Assembly: GCA_033002965.1 (NCBI GenBank)
Contig: JAURVB010013289.1
Span: 1-64,000, forward strand
Direction of reading: 5' to 3'
DNA length: 64,000 nt
Source: Piper betle
Lineage: Eukaryota; Streptophyta; Magnoliopsida; Piperales; Piperaceae
The first letter of the stretch is position 1. Each line of letters starts with the position of its first letter. Below, piece by piece: positions 1 to 11,897 of the stretch. A program made the translations under genes and the position numbers. The notes beneath the pieces were generated by a model. That model was not told the origin of the DNA. It saw only the letters and a program-made list of their open reading frames with translations, and searched no databases.

Positions 1-1103
1 TGGGGAACATCGTGTTCATAAGTGACATAAAGGCCGCTGGTGCATTTGTCAAACCAAAAGAAATAACCAGAAACTCATAATGTCCATATCCAGTTCATAA
101 AGCCGTTTTCTATATGTCAGATTCCTTCACCCACAGTTGATGGTATCAGGACCGCAAGTCTATTTTTGAGAATATTTCGGCTATTTTCAACTGATCAAAT
201 AAATCATCAATCCTCTATATGGGGTACCGATTCTTGACTGTCACTTGATTGCACTGGCGATAGTCAATACACAATCGAAGTGAGCCATCCTTCTTCTTGA
301 CAAATAGAACGGGGGCTCCCCACGGTGAAGTACTTGGTTGGATGAAGCCTGCCTGCAACAGCTCTTCTAATTAACTCTTTAACACCTTGAGTTCCACTGG
401 AGCCATGCGGTATGGTGCTTTAGAAATTGGTAATACTCCAGGTGCTAGGTCAATGACAAAGTCCACTGCCCGCTTAGGAGGTAACCCTGGAAGTTCACCT
501 AGAAATATGTCCAGAAATTCTGCTACCACTAGAATCATGGACAACTCTTTGGGTTTGGACTCAAACTCCTCTAGAGTTGCCGAAAAGGCTTTACAACCCT
601 CACCAAACCACTCAGTTGCCTCACTAACGAACACATTACAAGAGGATGGATCATTCCATGACCCTTGGAAAATGACCCCCATCTCACTATTACAAAGTTT
701 CATCAACACTCCTCGGCCTTTACAGTGGAGGAAAGCCTGGTGTGTGGACAACCAGTCCATTCCTAATAGTACATCAAAGCTTATTATCCCATTGACAGGG
801 AAATTCCATACATAGGGTTTCCCTTGTATATCGAAGGATAGGTTAGTCACTCCTAATGTTGTGACTTCCCCATCTCCCGTTGAAGTAGTGACCCTATGAG
901 TCTTGGGTAATGTAGACGTTTGGAGTCCCAAACTCTTAACTAATCGGGATGATGGGAATGAATGTGTACACCCCGAGTTAAATAAAGCATCCACACTAAC
1001 ACTTTGAATGAGAATTTTACCTCGAACTGTGTTGTCATCGTCCTCAGCGTCCTCGATTTTGACTGCAAAAAATTTTGCCTTCCCTTTGTCCATCGATTTT
1101 GCA
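1..1103 (-). pseudogene. Element A: protease and start of reverse transcriptase (Tekay-like chromovirus), truncated by window edge
   Basis: The minus strand encodes the aspartic protease and the pre-RT linker of a Ty3/gypsy polyprotein. An open frame covers 1093-371, and decayed reverse transcriptase continues to the window edge. The protease active site reads LFNSGCTHSF, whereas the related element at 26.5 kb has LFDSGCTHSF. The catalytic Asp codon GAC has become AAC (plus-strand 977-979), so this protease should be dead. Downstream come GMDWL and the RT entry region around SKAPYRMAP. The RT part (1-370) contains stops. It is the 3'-ward part of element A, whose gag and 5' LTR lie at higher coordinates. 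Clade assignment rests on close similarity to the complete pol at 26618-29812. Confidence 0.85.
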
Positions 1104-2293
1104 GGTGCTGGGTAGCGATTAGGAGCTGGTGTCTTCTCCTTTTCAGGTTGCTCCTGCTGTTACTTCAGGGGCTGAAGATACTCGTTTTGCAGGTGTCCTG
1201 TCCTTTCGCAGTTGTAGCATCGACGGGGCTCACTGCATGGCCCGTGAATGCATCTTGTTGCAATTTTTACATAGTCGATACGGAATCTCCTGAAACTTCC
1301 TCTTGCGGTTCCCATCGACATTCCGTTGATAGTTCTACTGCTGGTGTTCTGGACAATGGTTTTTGCTACTACCCTGGTGGGCATTTTTATGTTGCATAGT
1401 CGCCTTCCCATGTTTCTGTGCACAGACATAGTCGTACACCAACTCATGAGTAGTGGCTGCCTCAATCACTTCAGTTATAGTGCCTCTTAGCGCCGTAGCA
1501 ACCCTACCCTCAATTCTGGCTACAACCCCCAGAAAAATTTGTCTGCTCTGGCCCGGGCAGTTGCCAGACTCCCAGGTGATAATCTCTCCAATTGAAAAAT
1601 TTTTTTTTTGCATACTCTCAGACTGAATCATCCCTCCGAGTTAGAGTGGCAAATTCCAGTGCTTTCTTATGGACAACAGACTTAGGAAAATATTGTCCAT
1701 TGAAAGCTGTTACAAATTCTGCCCAAGGAATGGACGAAATCTCTCGTTGATGGAACGCAGTCTTCTCCATGGACTTCCACCAATAAGATGCTTCCTCCTG
1801 AAGCATGCATGTCACCAACCTCACATGATGGCGATGAGGCACAGAGAGAGCTCTAAATGCTTTCTTAGTAATGTCCATCCAGCTCTCCGCCTTCATTGGA
1901 TCAGTCCCTCCAATGAATACCTCATCTCCATTCTTCAAGAATTTTCTACAGTGTATCGATCACTGTCATCCCGAACTGGCAGTACCACTTGTTGGACTAC
2001 CGGTGGCACTAGGTTTGGAAGTTCCCCTCAATCGCCTGGGTGAGCTATCCCTACCCGCTCTTGGGCGCTCCCTGATCCCCATTTGGGATGCTACTAGGAA
2101 TCGCAGCCGAATTAGGAGCTCCATTCCCTGTTACCCATCTCGGTAATCGCTGCACTATGTTCTGAACCACAGAACTGGTATTATCTGAAGCCTGCGTTAG
2201 TCCCTATATGGCCGTCAAAATTTGGCCTTACACACTCTTTACGTTTATGTCCGACTGCGCAGTTTGGCTCGAGTTCCTTCAGGTGCCTGCCAT
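1104..2293 (-). pseudogene. Element A: gag remnant with zinc knuckle
   Basis: Decayed gag read on the minus strand from an ATG at 2293 with the MAGTR-type N-terminus seen in sister copies. The recognisable gag core (SIPWAEFVTAFNGQYFP) lies at 1938-1618, and the following segment is broken by frame changes. A nucleocapsid-like zinc knuckle is visible near 1220-1176 as CYNCERTGHLQNEY; the last cysteine of the CX2CX4HX4C pattern is Tyr, so zinc binding is probably impaired. This copy still carries the knuckle-to-protease segment that the young element E has lost, which makes it useful for defining that deletion. Confidence 0.8.
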
Positions 2294-2460
2294 CTAAAAT
2301 TTATTTCGTTATGGTTCATTAAATTTTTTTTTTCAATGATTACTTTGGTTTGTTAGTGAGTCCACTAATTCACTAATGACATACCCCATTGGAGAAAGAT
2401 AAGCATTGGACTCTTCAACAAGGTACTTGAGTCATAAGATGTGAGCTTTTGTGAAACCAT

Positions 2461-2474
2461 GCTCTGATACCACC
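2461..2474 (-). other. Primer binding site of element A (initiator tRNA-Met)
   Basis: On the minus strand the sequence directly after the LTR reads GGTGGTATCAGAGC. It contains the 12-base complement of the 3' end of plant initiator tRNA-Met, two bases from the LTR end, the standard layout in this clade. Confidence 0.85.
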
Positions 2475-4963
2475 TGTAACGACCCGCCATTTCTCACTAC
2501 ATTGTGGGCCTAGCTGGCTAGGTGTTACTCACAATTTAGCAAATATGTCTAGCATTTTTAACAAAAACATATATAAAGATCCCACCGTCTTGGACCGTTT
2601 CCCAGTAGCCACACTTATTTCTCAACTAAATGAAAAAAGGGAGTCCCCATATTTATTTTACTCCATGCTCTGGTTGTTAATTACCTAATTTCGTATCTAC
2701 ACACCTGCGGATGCAATTCCATGTTAGTGATTACAACACTAAGCAGTATAATAGATAAAACAAGTCAAGTACATTCCACTATTTCCCAATGTTCATTTTA
2801 ATATGCGGTGGAGCGATTCCGGTATAGTCCCAAACAATGCGGATGAGGTATCCGCTATGATCTGCACACCCTGGCCGTAGCCCTTTTGTGGGGAGGCTAC
2901 CACTACCATCTCCAGTGCCAGTGCCTCGTACACCCCGACCATAGCCTTTTTTTGGGAAAGCTATCAGTGCACTCCAGTGCCAGTGCCTTGTACACCCTGG
3001 ACGTAGCCTTTTTATGGGGAAGCTATCACTGCACGCAGGTGAATACTACGCCCCGTTTGTGGGGACGCTCTCACTACCAATTCTAGTGCCAGTGCCTCAT
3101 ACACCCGGGTCGTAGCCTTTTTATTGGGAGGCTAACACTGCACTCCAATGCCAGTGCCTTGCACACACCGACCGTAGCCTTTTTATGGGGAAGCTATCAC
3201 TGCACTCAGGTGCATGCTATGCCCCGTTTGTGGGGAAGCTCTCACAACCAATTCTAGTACCAGTGCCTCACACACCCCGGCCGTAGCCTTTTTATGTGGA
3301 GGCTATCACTGCACTCTAGTACGATGGAGGAATTGCTGTGCCTCACTCACCCTGGCCGTAGCCTTTTTGTGGGGCGGCTATCACTACTCCAAAACAATGT
3401 CGATGCATTACACAATTTAGGCACATAATATGACCCCGTATCGGATTGAGTCATTTCTTTGACCCCGGTTGCACTCGGTGCATGGTGGTCGAATCTGGGC
3501 TCAGGCCGACCTAGGCTACCAACAAGGAAAGTACGATGTTCTACCAATTATACGTTCCTAACTTGTGATTTCGTTTGACTGTGATCCGCTACCCCTAATC
3601 TGAATGAGGGCATAAAATTATACATTAGTATAATTTTATTTGCATGAACCTACATGCAACTACATGACTAATATACTATCAATTTTTACATGATGTAATT
3701 AGTTCATGTTAGTCTTCATTACTTATTAAATTTTCAGTAATTCTAATGATAATTAATTATTAATTATCCCCATCCAAATCCCCATAACTAGTTGATAATT
3801 TAATTATTTACATGTCCCATACTTAATTCTTTTGTATTTACCTTATATTCTAACTCAACCGCATCGAGTTCTCCCATATTTACCTAGTTGCCATTCTACT
3901 TTAAAAATTCATTTAACGACCCCAAAGCTCCCAGCTTTATTGTAGTCAACCAGCGAAAGTCTGTATTTTCACCATGCATGGGGACCAACCAGTAACATGG
4001 GGGCCTCCATTCGTTGATATGGCGTCTCCAACTTGGCCACCACATGGTAACCCTCAACTAGTCCTTGGCGACCCCATTCTGGCCACCCAATCAGCAACCC
4101 CGACCTGACCATGGTGACTCCATGTCAGTCACATAAGCAGCCCATGACCCATGGCGATTACCCTAGTCGGCCACATAAACAGCACCCGACCAAACCCATG
4201 GCGGCTCCCCTTGCACCACCATGACGATGACCCTCTAGCACCACCATGACGACGACCCTCTAGCACCACCATGGCGGCGCCCCCGACCAGCATGGCTGCA
4301 CCACCACACCAACACCGACCTGTTCTCCCCTCGGATTTCAGACCTGCGTGCCTCCTCGACGGTCTGTTTTGGCCCTCCAAGGTGACTCCATCCAGCCAGC
4401 ATCACAGTTGGGAGCAATTCCCACCTCCAGCACGTCAACCCCGCACCATGGAAGGAAACATGGCGTGGTTGCTGCTGGAAAACAGCAGGACATCCTCCTG
4501 GTTTTCTTCTTCCCTTGTTGATTTCTCATTTAATTCTTATGTTTATCATGATAATGATTTATGAAACATGTGTATGGATGCAACAAAAGAAAAAGAAAGG
4601 AAAGAAAATTACCCGAGCGAAAGAGATGACGGCTAGGGTATGTGGAAGCACCCCTTCACCGTAATTCCTTTAACCGGGTAATTGGGTAATCGACATGGTT
4701 CCCTTAACCATTTCACTTAACCTGTTAAATGGGTACATGGTATGGTTAACTTAAATGGTTAAATGGATAAATAGTGTAGTCGACTCGACCGATTCAAATA
4801 GAATTAGCCGGATAAAAAATACTTTTCAATTAACCGGGTAATTCATACTAAACCAGCTAACGATTTTTTCCATTTAAATGAAAAAAAAATTAAAATTTTC
4901 CCACGTTAGATCCCACCGCGTCGAACGTTATTATTATTATTATTATTTTTCTGGATCTTCACA
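2475..4963 (-). mobile_element. Element A 5' LTR (minus orientation)
   Basis: A 2489-bp LTR. On the plus strand it opens with TGTAACGACCCGCC next to the primer site and closes at GGATCTTCACA (4953-4963), matching the LTR ends of the complete element E in reverse (TGTGAAGACC...GGGTCGTTACA). It carries a tandem-repeat block (2865-3400), a GC-rich leader region with CACCATGG motifs (about 3960-4470) and an ATT microsatellite near its outer end (4929-4949). It abuts gag of element B directly, so A inserted into, or was joined to, B. The other flank lies outside the window, so the target duplication cannot be tested. Confidence 0.85.
2865..3400. repeat. LTR-embedded tandem repeat (GGCCGTAGCC family), element A
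   Basis: About 60-bp units built around CCGTAGCCTTTTTATGGGG followed by a variant of GGCTATCACTGCACTCCAGTG. They alternate with units holding CCCCGTTTGTGGGG, an inverted repeat with a 4-bp stem. This copy is diverged. The same array lies at the same LTR position in other Tekay-like copies of the window. Confidence 0.85.
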
Positions 4964-5371
4964 GCACTTCCTTGACAACCATCTGGGGTGATTTTGGGAA
5001 CTGCTGCTGAGTTTGAGGCTCCATTCCTAGCAACCGCTGAACAATATTTTGAACCATAGAATATGTATTTTTTGAAGCTTGTGCTAGTCTCTGTATGGCC
5101 GTCAGTATCTGGGCCAATACATTCTCAGTGTTCAAAGTCGACTGAGTATATCAGTTTGACTGTCTACGAGTGCCTGCCATCTGAAACGTCAAAAATTTTT
5201 CCCATCATGGGTCATTAATATGTTCTTTTCCAGTTATGACTTAGGTTTATTAGCGAATGAATATGTTAAGTAATAACACAACACAGTGGAAAAAGATAGT
5301 TACTGGACTTTTTAACAAGGTACTTAAGTCATAATTTGTGAGCTTGTGCGAAACTAGGCTCTCATACCACC
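4964..5371 (-). pseudogene. Element B: gag N-terminus, leader and degraded primer site
   Basis: Minus-strand gag start (ATG at 5180; N-terminus MAGTR-like) running to 4964, where it is cut by the outer end of the element A LTR. The leader is 5181-5357, and a mutated tRNA-Met primer site (GCTCTCATACCACC on plus, 5358-5371) precedes the LTR. The gag text resembles the element C copy at 52.8-53.0 kb more than element A, so B belongs to the second LTR subfamily. Confidence 0.75.
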
Positions 5372-8124
5372 TGTAACGACTTGTCCAAATGGACTGGGTG
5401 TTACTTAAAAATATAATTTGTTGTAAACATAATATTCCAAACCATGAATTGTAATACTGTAAATAAGTTTAGAATTTATAAATCATGAAAATAAAACATG
5501 TTCTGATAGCATATGACAATATATAAAATAACCATCTGCCAGTCTCGAACCGTTTCCACAGACACAATTATAACACAAGAGGTTAAAAAAAGGAAGTCCA
5601 ATTTATTATTGATTCACCTTACCTAGGTTGGTTAAAGAACACTAACCACATTTCTATTCTTCAGTCCAAAGCTGCTCACCTACGGCGGCAATTCCACGTT
5701 AGTGATCAAACCACTAAGCTGCATAATTAAATGAAATAAGTCAATAAAATTCCTATTATCGTTTCAATAGTCTTTTAGTTGTTATGAGCCTATGTCGAGG
5801 TCGTAATATGCTGGGAGGGGTGGCCACCCCGTCAAGCTATCATCCCATGCATGCGCACACACGCTACGTGGCCCATGGCCTGTAGTTACCGATATTTGCA
5901 ATTGACTCACCCTCCCGGTATCACAAGTGCATAATGAGTTGTCTTGTGCCATTGTCCCTTGTCACCCCTTTTAGCCAGGGGGCAGGTGTTTAATCTTTCA
6001 GGGGTGCTACCTTGTGCCGAATGAGTCGACCCCGGTTGTGTTCTAGCGCATGGTGATCAGATACTCAAGTCAACAAAGAGTCCCACATAGTAATTTTAAG
6101 GGTGCAGCCCCGTATCGAACTGAGTCAATTCCTTAACCTTGATTGCGTTCCAATGCATGGTGGTCACATTTGGGCTCAGGCCGACCAGGGCTTCCAACAA
6201 GGGAAAATATAACATTTTAAATAATTGTATGGGCCTGGATAATTTGTAGGTGAACCTGCAACCCTGACCAATGATCCTAATCTACACGAGAATATAAAAT
6301 TATACACAAGTATAATTTTATTCGAGTAGAAATGCATGCAACTAAATGACTAATAGATATCATGATTAAAATTCAACAATATTAAATATTAAATTTTATT
6401 CTTGTGACATAATTATTTAAATCCTATTGTACATTTTAAATTAATTACCTAAATTATAATTCACACTTAACAAATGATAAAATAATTATCAACTTATAAA
6501 CAATATTTAATTACTATTATTAGTATATTTTCCTTTGAGATGCTAATTACTTAACCAACGATCTTGATGATTTAGTTTACGGTTATAATTTTTAGATTCT
6601 ATCATTATTAATAGTAATTTAATTAATGAAGTTGTTAGATTAAATTAATTAAATTGATTTGTATTATCCTAATTAAAAAATATTCCTAATATAATTATTT
6701 TATATTATTCAACGGAGCAAAGTTTCGAACTTTATTTATTTTCATTATGTTATTTAGGTTCGTCGCTTGTGATTTTTACACAATTATATTTTAATAACCT
6801 ATTTTCTACCTTACTAACTTGTTGTTAAAATAAACGCTTTATTTACCTAGTATTAAATTTAATATGGTAAAGGTGAAATCGTTATTTTATTAATCACTTA
6901 TAACTATCCGATTTAATTTAATCACTTGTAATACGCCGATTAATTATTAACCATTTATCATTACTATATTTTTATTAATTATGGTGATTTCGTACAATAA
7001 TTAATTAGTTTAGAAAATTTAACCCATAACCCATTAGAATAATGATTTTTAAAGATTTATTACGAGCTAGTATTATTTTTAACTCGAGCCGGTGTCGAGT
7101 CAACCCATATTTACAAGTTTGCCACCGAAGGCTTCTTCTTCTTCTTCTTCCCGTTGGCCCTCCTCTTCTTCCAGCTTCGTCTTTGGCACAACTCAGGTCA
7201 CGCCCTTCTTCTCCAACCTCAAGATCACTCCTTTCTTGCACCTTGCTCCAATTTAGATGTTCCACGACCTCAGGCCGGCATCAAAACGGGAAGTTCGGCC
7301 ACCTTTGGACGACACAGGGAAGAGGATTGTTCTCCCACGTCTGAGCCTTCGCCGCCATGAATTTCAGAGAGAAGGTCGTCTATTGGGTTCTATTCTGGGG
7401 TAGGACTACGGTTATCATCTGCTGCAATGGATTCCCGATTGAAACCACCATTACATATGCCGGCGGCGAGTTGGAAGGAAGAAATGAGTGCTGGTTGCAG
7501 AGACAAGCCGCCACCCTCGTCGCCCTTGCAACTCCGCCCATTTGCAGGTGAGATTTTCACCACCCATTGGAAACCAGGGACACGGTGAGCCATCCCTTTA
7601 ACCTAGCAACCAGTGAGGTCGTTGGGGTTGTGAGGGGAAGCCTTGCAAACTCGTTTACAGTTGCCCATCTTGCTAACAATTTACACTCGACGGCCATGGC
7701 GAAGTTTCAGATTAGTTTAGTTTTTTATTGTTGATTTCAGACTTAATTTCTCATATTTATCAAGCTTATTATCAATTAAAAAGAAAAGTCATGCAAGAAA
7801 ATTAAGAAAAGGGAGATAGGAAGGATACCCAAGAAGGAAGAAGCACCGGTAAGGAAGAGGAAAACTAGGCAGCTAAGGTGAGGAAGACGCCCTTATACAA
7901 AAAATGACGTCCACTTCCAAAAATATAAAAATGAAAATGACGGCTAGTGGTATGTGAAAACACCCCTACACCCATATTTCATTTAACCGGCTAACTGGGT
8001 AAATAATAAAATATAATAATTAACAGGGTAGAATTAACCAGGTAGAGAATATAATACGTTCGGTCCTTGCCGGACTGCGTCAAATATATTACTTTTTTTA
8101 ATTTTTATTTTCACAGTCTTTATA
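5372..8124 (-). mobile_element. Element B 5' LTR (minus orientation)
   Basis: A 2753-bp LTR starting TGTAACGACTTGTCC and ending ...CAGTCTTTATA, where the expected terminal ACA has decayed to ATA. It is closely related to the element C LTR at 14155-16860: same AT-rich central part, same GTGTTACTTAAAAATATAAT opening and a similar TTCTTCTTC-rich leader. It lacks the GGCCGTAGCC minisatellite found in LTR A and carries instead a non-repetitive segment (about 5810-6210). No open frame of note. Confidence 0.8.
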
Positions 8125-8965
8125 GATGTGTATATTTACACAGGTTGATTTCACAAAGTGGCCTCTAATTGTACTTTTAGGGGAGGCTCTATGCGTTTTA
8201 TTTGGGGAATTTTTATTGATTTTATCGCAATTATTTTTTGTATAAATTGGTAGTCCTGTCATGGCATGTTACGATTTTGTGCATTTATTTATGGAAAGTG
8301 ATCCATATCTTCCATCATGAGACGTCGAGAGTAGATCCACTCGGGACCCATAATAGTTCGGTTCGGTTTGCGAGCAAGCCGGATTCGGGGTATTAGACTT
8401 ACATTCAATTGGCATAGCCCCATGTGTGTTTGGAGTTGGTTACAAGATTCCTTGGCATGTAGTACTCGTAAAGGAGGGCTTGTTGGTTGCAAAATTCCTT
8501 GGTGCTTGGCATATGCTTTAGAAGGAAGGCTTATAGATTATAAGGATCCTTATTACTTGGTGGTTGTGAATTAGGAGTCCAAGTGCTTATAAGTTATACA
8601 AGTTGGTTGCCATTGTAAAACTAAAAAGACCTGCCCAACCAAAGGACTTTGTGGGATTGAAAAGAGGAATACTAGTTAGGAATCTCTTATTAATCGTCAT
8701 TTCTTCTCTCTTCCTATCTTTTTTGTGTGTGCTTATTTTAATTGTGTTTCACATATTTGCATATTTCACATTATTTTAGTTGGCCGAAGTTGTTCTTCAA
8801 TCTCTTCACAATTGCATACAAAAGTTGGTCCCTTTCCATTGTGGCATGTGAAGTGTGAGAAGTTGGCATTAATCGACCAAAAATTAATTTGAACAAAGGC
8901 ATGTACTTTGGCAACAAAGCATTGGCATGGATGTTTAGAAGTCTGCTATTCGTTCCTTTGTTCTA
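8125..8965. other. No recognisable gene; AT-rich, possibly old LTR debris
   Basis: No frame or RNA gene is supported. About 8425-8560 holds three loosely related segments (TTGGTTACAAGATTCCTTGG, TTGGTTGCAAAATTCCTTGG, then a weaker copy), suggesting a degenerate tandem repeat. I could not find paired LTR ends, a primer site or a polypurine tract. Confidence 0.4.
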
Positions 8966-9510
8966 GTGCAATTCTTGCTCCCTTTTGCACAATGTTGCTT
9001 CCAACCGAGCAATGTTTACTTCTTCATTCAACGTGTTTACAAATTCATCCTCATACAGCTTAGTGCATCCAATGGTGGAAGAAATTACTCCCTCGTCAAG
9101 TGCTATCCAGTTACCTCGGACAAAGACATTCCCTTACTTCATTCCCTTTATGTTTCCATAGAATTCCTTAACGAGAGGTAGGATTGCTTCACCTGGAGCA
9201 TCCCAGAATGTTTACAATGCATGTGCTGACATTAGATTCTCTATTTTAGCCTATCCTTGGTCATCTACCCAATTTAATGTTCTTTCCATGATAACCCACT
9301 TTCTGGATTTCCCTAACATGAATGTAAAGAATTTTGTTGTCTTCTTGAGAGTAGAAAAATTAGGCTTTTATTTATTTGCCCACATCTTGACCTCTGTCCT
9401 TTAAAGTGGGGAAATGGGCACAATTTTTTTCTAGCTCTTGCACTTTTTTCTTGTTCTTCACCCACAAGCTCAGATTGCTTTCTGTCACTCTTATTGTTCA
9501 TGCCCACTCC
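8966..9510 (-). pseudogene. Decayed plant transposon-protein-like domain
   Basis: Read on the minus strand, about 9210-9000 gives LPLVKEFYGNIKGMK, a stop, then GNVFVRGNWIALDEGVISST and a Glu-rich stretch (EDEFVNTLNEEVNIARLEAT). The spacing and the FY-N / VRG-W pattern resemble the 'putative plant transposon protein' domain often found beside plant retrotransposon gag. Further upstream (9507-9313) is a charged Lys/Arg/Gln-rich frame that may be the same gene's N-terminus. In-frame stops show it is dead. Identification is by remembered pattern only; a domain search would decide. Confidence 0.4.
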
Positions 9511-9791
9511 TGTTCTCTTTATGGGTAAAGCTCAGCGAGTAGATCTTCCTTCAATTGCATCTTGACAGATCTAGTCTCCCTGGTGAATGAGGGTGACTTT
9601 TGTGCAACTTCTCAATTTCTTTTCTTTTCCCCTCAGACTTTGTTTGGGCATGTTCATCTTATTCTATGGACCTACTTTCAGGTGGTCGAGTAGCACTTGT
9701 AGATTCTGCTGTTGGTTCCAAACTAGGTGTAATGGACTGAAGAGTAGCCCTGGTGTTGGGAGTAGTTTCTTCAACTATTGTTGATTTTTGA
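9511..9791. other. No recognisable feature
   Basis: T-rich sequence between the decayed transposon domain and the LTR that begins at 9792. Short frames here show no family resemblance. Confidence 0.4.
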
Positions 9792-11897
9792 TGTAACACC
9801 CCAATTCAGCCCGAGGAACAAACTAAATATTGATGTTATAATTTGAAAAGTTGTTCATTGGCTACTGTTGAACAAACTTTATAAAAGCGGATCTAAACCC
9901 TAGTGGAGGCTTAAGATTAACACCTTATGGGATTTTAATACAATGCATACTGATTATACTAACATAGGAATGATCTTAAACATAAGGGCTCTTGAATGAG
10001 TACTCTGAGCCACAAAAGAGGCAGCACCTCCCCTGCAACTAAGAGGGTGACTTTAATTTGCAATGATCACTCCAAGCTACACGAAGACAACACCCCCAAT
10101 GATTTGGATTAGGTATCTTATTGCATGATACAATTCTTATACTTAGTTCTAGCGATTTGGGCTATATTTCTTCTTATATGATGCAAATGGTCTTATAGTT
10201 ATGTAAACACATGGGTCATTGTTACATGTTCCATATACCACACAAAAGATAAATTGAAACACAAAGCATCATCGCGTGCCAAGGCATCGTGCCGAAACAC
10301 TGTCTTTACGTAGATTGTTCGCGAGGTATGAACAGCTCCTCCAGTCACGGTTTCTCTAACAGTCACACATAGCCACAACCAAATAAGTTTTGTGTAGCAT
10401 AAATCCTCATCATAATACTTTGGGACTTTGAGATTCACACACCCTGTAGGCGATCTGTAAAACCTTGGCTTTTAGCCCGATAGCTTAAGTTTCAATTCTG
10501 TATTGTATGGTTTGTGCGAGCCACGATGTTAGTCTCCCCGGTGCTTGGCGCTACCTGGTTGGACACTACAATGTCTTGACTCGTATTTTTAGTTTTATTT
10601 AAGTAAATTCTAGTGAGGTTTAGGAACTTTTTTATCTTGAGTCTAGATTGTTTGCTGTCTTCGAAACCCTTTTAGGTCAGTCCAAGGCCCTGTGGGACCC
10701 ACAACACAATTTGGACTCACTGGTTGCCTGCATGTCAGGTTCTACTGACCTATCGTTAGAAGTCCATAGGACTTGAAAGCATCATTTTAACACGCTGACA
10801 AAAATAGTCATACATTTTTTAGTATGACATGCTCATCCATTTGCATTGTTTCAGTAGAAAATGCATGTTTCAGGCTACAGATCATATATGTGCATGAGTT
10901 CTTGCTTGATGCACTCACAAAAGATAGATTTAGAAATTTTTTTCACAACATTTCAACTGTTATGATATGTAGGAACATGTAGGGGTGCCAAACTTAGAGA
11001 GAAGTGGCAGCTTTTACATGATTGTTTATCTGCTTCTAACCGTTGTATATGTATGTTGTTTTTGTGGTATGCTTGACAATATTCTATAATTGTACTCTTA
11101 CTTGAGACCGTAAAAGATTTTTACAAAATCTGTAAGAAAAATTTTATGTGGACTCACTAATTGTCTCGTGTAAGCTTGTAAATTTTGAGGTTAAGTAAAA
11201 TTCATCTAGGCAGTTGGATAGTTCGAATTTTGGGATTGCACAAGAATGAGAGTGAAATCCTAATTCCCTAGCTCCAATTGCAAAATTTGATTAAAAGTGG
11301 TAAAATTTTATGAAATTTCACTAGAGCTTAGGATTTGTCTTAGTAGGGTCCCTATAAATTTTCTAAGTCATTGGTTGTGTTGATAAGTTAATAGAAAATT
11401 CCCAAGTCAATTAGGTCTTCCGAGCTCCAGAATTGCCTTGGCTAATGCTTACAATTCACAAGCCCATTTTAGGCCTAATTACATGGGCTTTTGGACCTCA
11501 TCTTTTACTGGGTTAAAGCTCATAGTGTTGGCTCACCCTACCCTTTTACTGAGCCCATTTGGAGTCTACCCAAGTCAATAAATGAGATTTAGGAAAATTG
11601 GTACACGGCCGAGGAATATTGTTCCCATCACCTTAGCCCAAATTAGTAGGCCTTGTTTACCATGTTGACGAATGGGCTAACACTTGGTATTTTTTTACCA
11701 AATCCATAGTGTTAGGGTTCACTGGTTCAAATTTCAGCCTATGTGGGCACTATTTGGCATATTCAGTTAAATCTATTCGACAAAAATATAAGTATGAGAC
11801 CATTCATATTTCAACGAGGACCAGACATAATTAACTAGATCCAAGTCCAAATCAAAATGACTAAAAAATCATCACGCGAATGACCTCAGGTTTTACA
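9792..11897 (-). mobile_element. Element X 3' LTR (TGTAACACCCC family, minus orientation)
   Basis: A 2106-bp sequence opening TGTAACACCCCAATTC and closing GGTTTTACA (11889-11897). The closing bases and the adjacent ACCTCTTCCCATTT (a polypurine tract on the minus strand) match the 3' LTR/tract junction of element F at 48963. X is therefore an older relative of F. The pol remnant that follows lies on the expected side. Confidence 0.7.

Noticed and set aside
9587..9784. Plus-strand open stretch with hydrophobic Phe/Leu-rich text
   Set aside because: T-rich DNA read antisense; no start context, homology or continuation.
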